Shown one piece after another: positions 62,888 to 64,000 of a stretch of DNA of 64,000 nucleotides. Position numbers and translations under genes: made by a program. The DNA comes from Struthidea cinerea (taxonomy: Eukaryota > Chordata > Aves > Passeriformes > Corcoracidae). The first letter of the stretch is position 1; the number at the start of each line of letters is the position of its first letter. The stretch spans positions 1,578,424 to 1,642,423 of the forward strand of contig VZTI01005197.1 in assembly GCA_013397865.1 (NCBI GenBank), given 5' to 3'. A model generated the notes under the pieces. That model had not been told where the DNA came from and made no database searches. It saw nothing but the letters and a program-made list of their open reading frames with translations.

Positions 62888-64000
62888 CTGTAAACAGAAC
62901 GAAAAACATTCATTTTGAGTATTTAGGAAAGCATGAATTATAGTCTTGGCTCCAAAAAAACTCCTTCCATTTGCAGTATCTCTTGTGTGTATGAAAAATG
63001 TATATAGTGAGAAACATCATTATTAAGCAGATTTAGAACAGAAAACATGAGGCTTTTGTTACTAACCTCCAAAAAAGAGGAAATCATTTACTTAGCAATG
63101 ACTAAAATATGTTATCTTTATCTTTTCTTGTTCCCCTTTTACAAGGGGACTGGAAGCTACAATTACAGTGTAAGCCTGCTATGGTGATGAGGTAAGTGTG
63201 AATATGCATAGTGAGTATTTTATAGGTCCTTCTTCAACTAGACACCTACTATGTGACTGTCTACAGCTACAAAAATTAGATTTAATTGTAAGGTCTTTTC
63301 TAGTCCTGCATGTTTTTTCAGACACTGTATATACAAGTTAAAAAAAAAAAGATATTCAAGAAGCTTCATTTTAGTCAGCACTTCTCTTTTAGCATCAGGT
63401 TATTTTAACATATACATTTTGTTCAATTTAACATAATTTTTCACTGCAGCATTTACTGAAACGCATTACGTCATTTTTAACACCCATAAATTACAGCATT
63501 CCTTAAGAGAGGAAGTGTTCTCTGTCTCTGCACAGCTTAGAGATCTATTTTTCTTCAGCCATCACACATTTGGTTTTAAAACTGTCTCTTCAAAAGAAAA
63601 ATATGCTGCAGCATATAACCAAATTGTCTAATTAAATAGCAAAGTACTTTCTACAGGCTGAGGCACAGTTCCTTTACCTCACTCGAGGCCTTGATAACAG
63701 CCTGTCATCAACAGCAGAAAGCCCTGACAACTCCTAGAAGTTATTTTCAAATACATAATTTTATTTCTCCATATGCAGTAAACAACCCAGATATAAAATA
63801 ATAGTCCAAGGACTAAGACAATGATATCCTGCTGCACTTGGCATAACCACTGATAACAAGCAGTCTGTCAGTAGGAGATCTATTCTAGACAAAAAATTAT
63901 GAACAATTTTCTAAATAATTTAAAAAACCATAAAGAGATATAAATAGCTTGCTCTGCAAAATGGGAATGAATATAGCAAAGCTAAGCAACAACAGAAAAT
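62888..64000 (-). other. MND1: last intron of MND1 (partial)
   Basis: AT-rich sequence upstream (minus strand) of the terminal MND1 exon. I see no second exon with good splice sites and no recognised repeat. It contains short A/T tracts, such as the A run near 63339-63349. Confidence 0.75.

Overview
The window looks like nuclear genomic DNA from a bird. It has small exons far apart in AT-rich introns with consensus splice sites, one GC-box CpG island, and several 3'-end fragments of CR1 LINEs of the avian type. No prokaryotic operon structure, CRISPR array, integrated virus or tRNA gene was recognised. The species cannot be told from the sequence.

Positions about 1354 to 40842, minus strand: the 5' part of a gene I identify as TMEM131L (TMEM131-like, KIAA0922). 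Five coding exons can be read with compatible splice phases: 33050-33093, 5729-5800, 4701-4824, 3530-3646 and one starting at 1495. Joined, they give about 165 to 170 residues that align, from memory of the family, with the N-terminal lumenal region of TMEM131L. The first coding exon (start codon and signal peptide) is not visible and most likely lies in the 811-base assembly gap at 40032-40842. The rest of this large gene lies beyond the left edge. Intron 2 is about 27 kb and holds two CR1 fragments and several simple repeats.

Positions 40843 to about 41240: the upstream half of a CpG island, with a run of overlapping GC boxes directly at the gap. This is the probable TMEM131L promoter. A CR1 fragment that still contains several CpGs lies immediately upstream (41261-41450).

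Positions about 41.5 to 62.6 kb: an intergenic interval with no recognised protein-coding exon. It contains a second CpG-rich patch (about 43.49-43.83 kb), a (TGAGA)n microsatellite, stretches that look like conserved non-coding sequence (45.2-46.0 kb), a perfect 16-bp hairpin (47293-47330) and a few short duplications.

Positions 62656-62887, minus strand: the last coding exon, stop codon and poly(A) signal of MND1, the meiotic recombination cofactor; the rest of the gene lies to the right of the window. MND1 followed in the same direction by TMEM131L matches the order I recall on human chromosome 4q31, which independently supports both identifications. The two genes are not known to work together; they are simply syntenic neighbours.

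I found no convincing undescribed biological system here. The most useful points for follow-up are the promoter and first exon lost in the gap, the unresolved 3' boundary of the leftmost exon, the CpG-retaining CR1 beside the promoter, and candidate regulatory elements in the intergenic interval.
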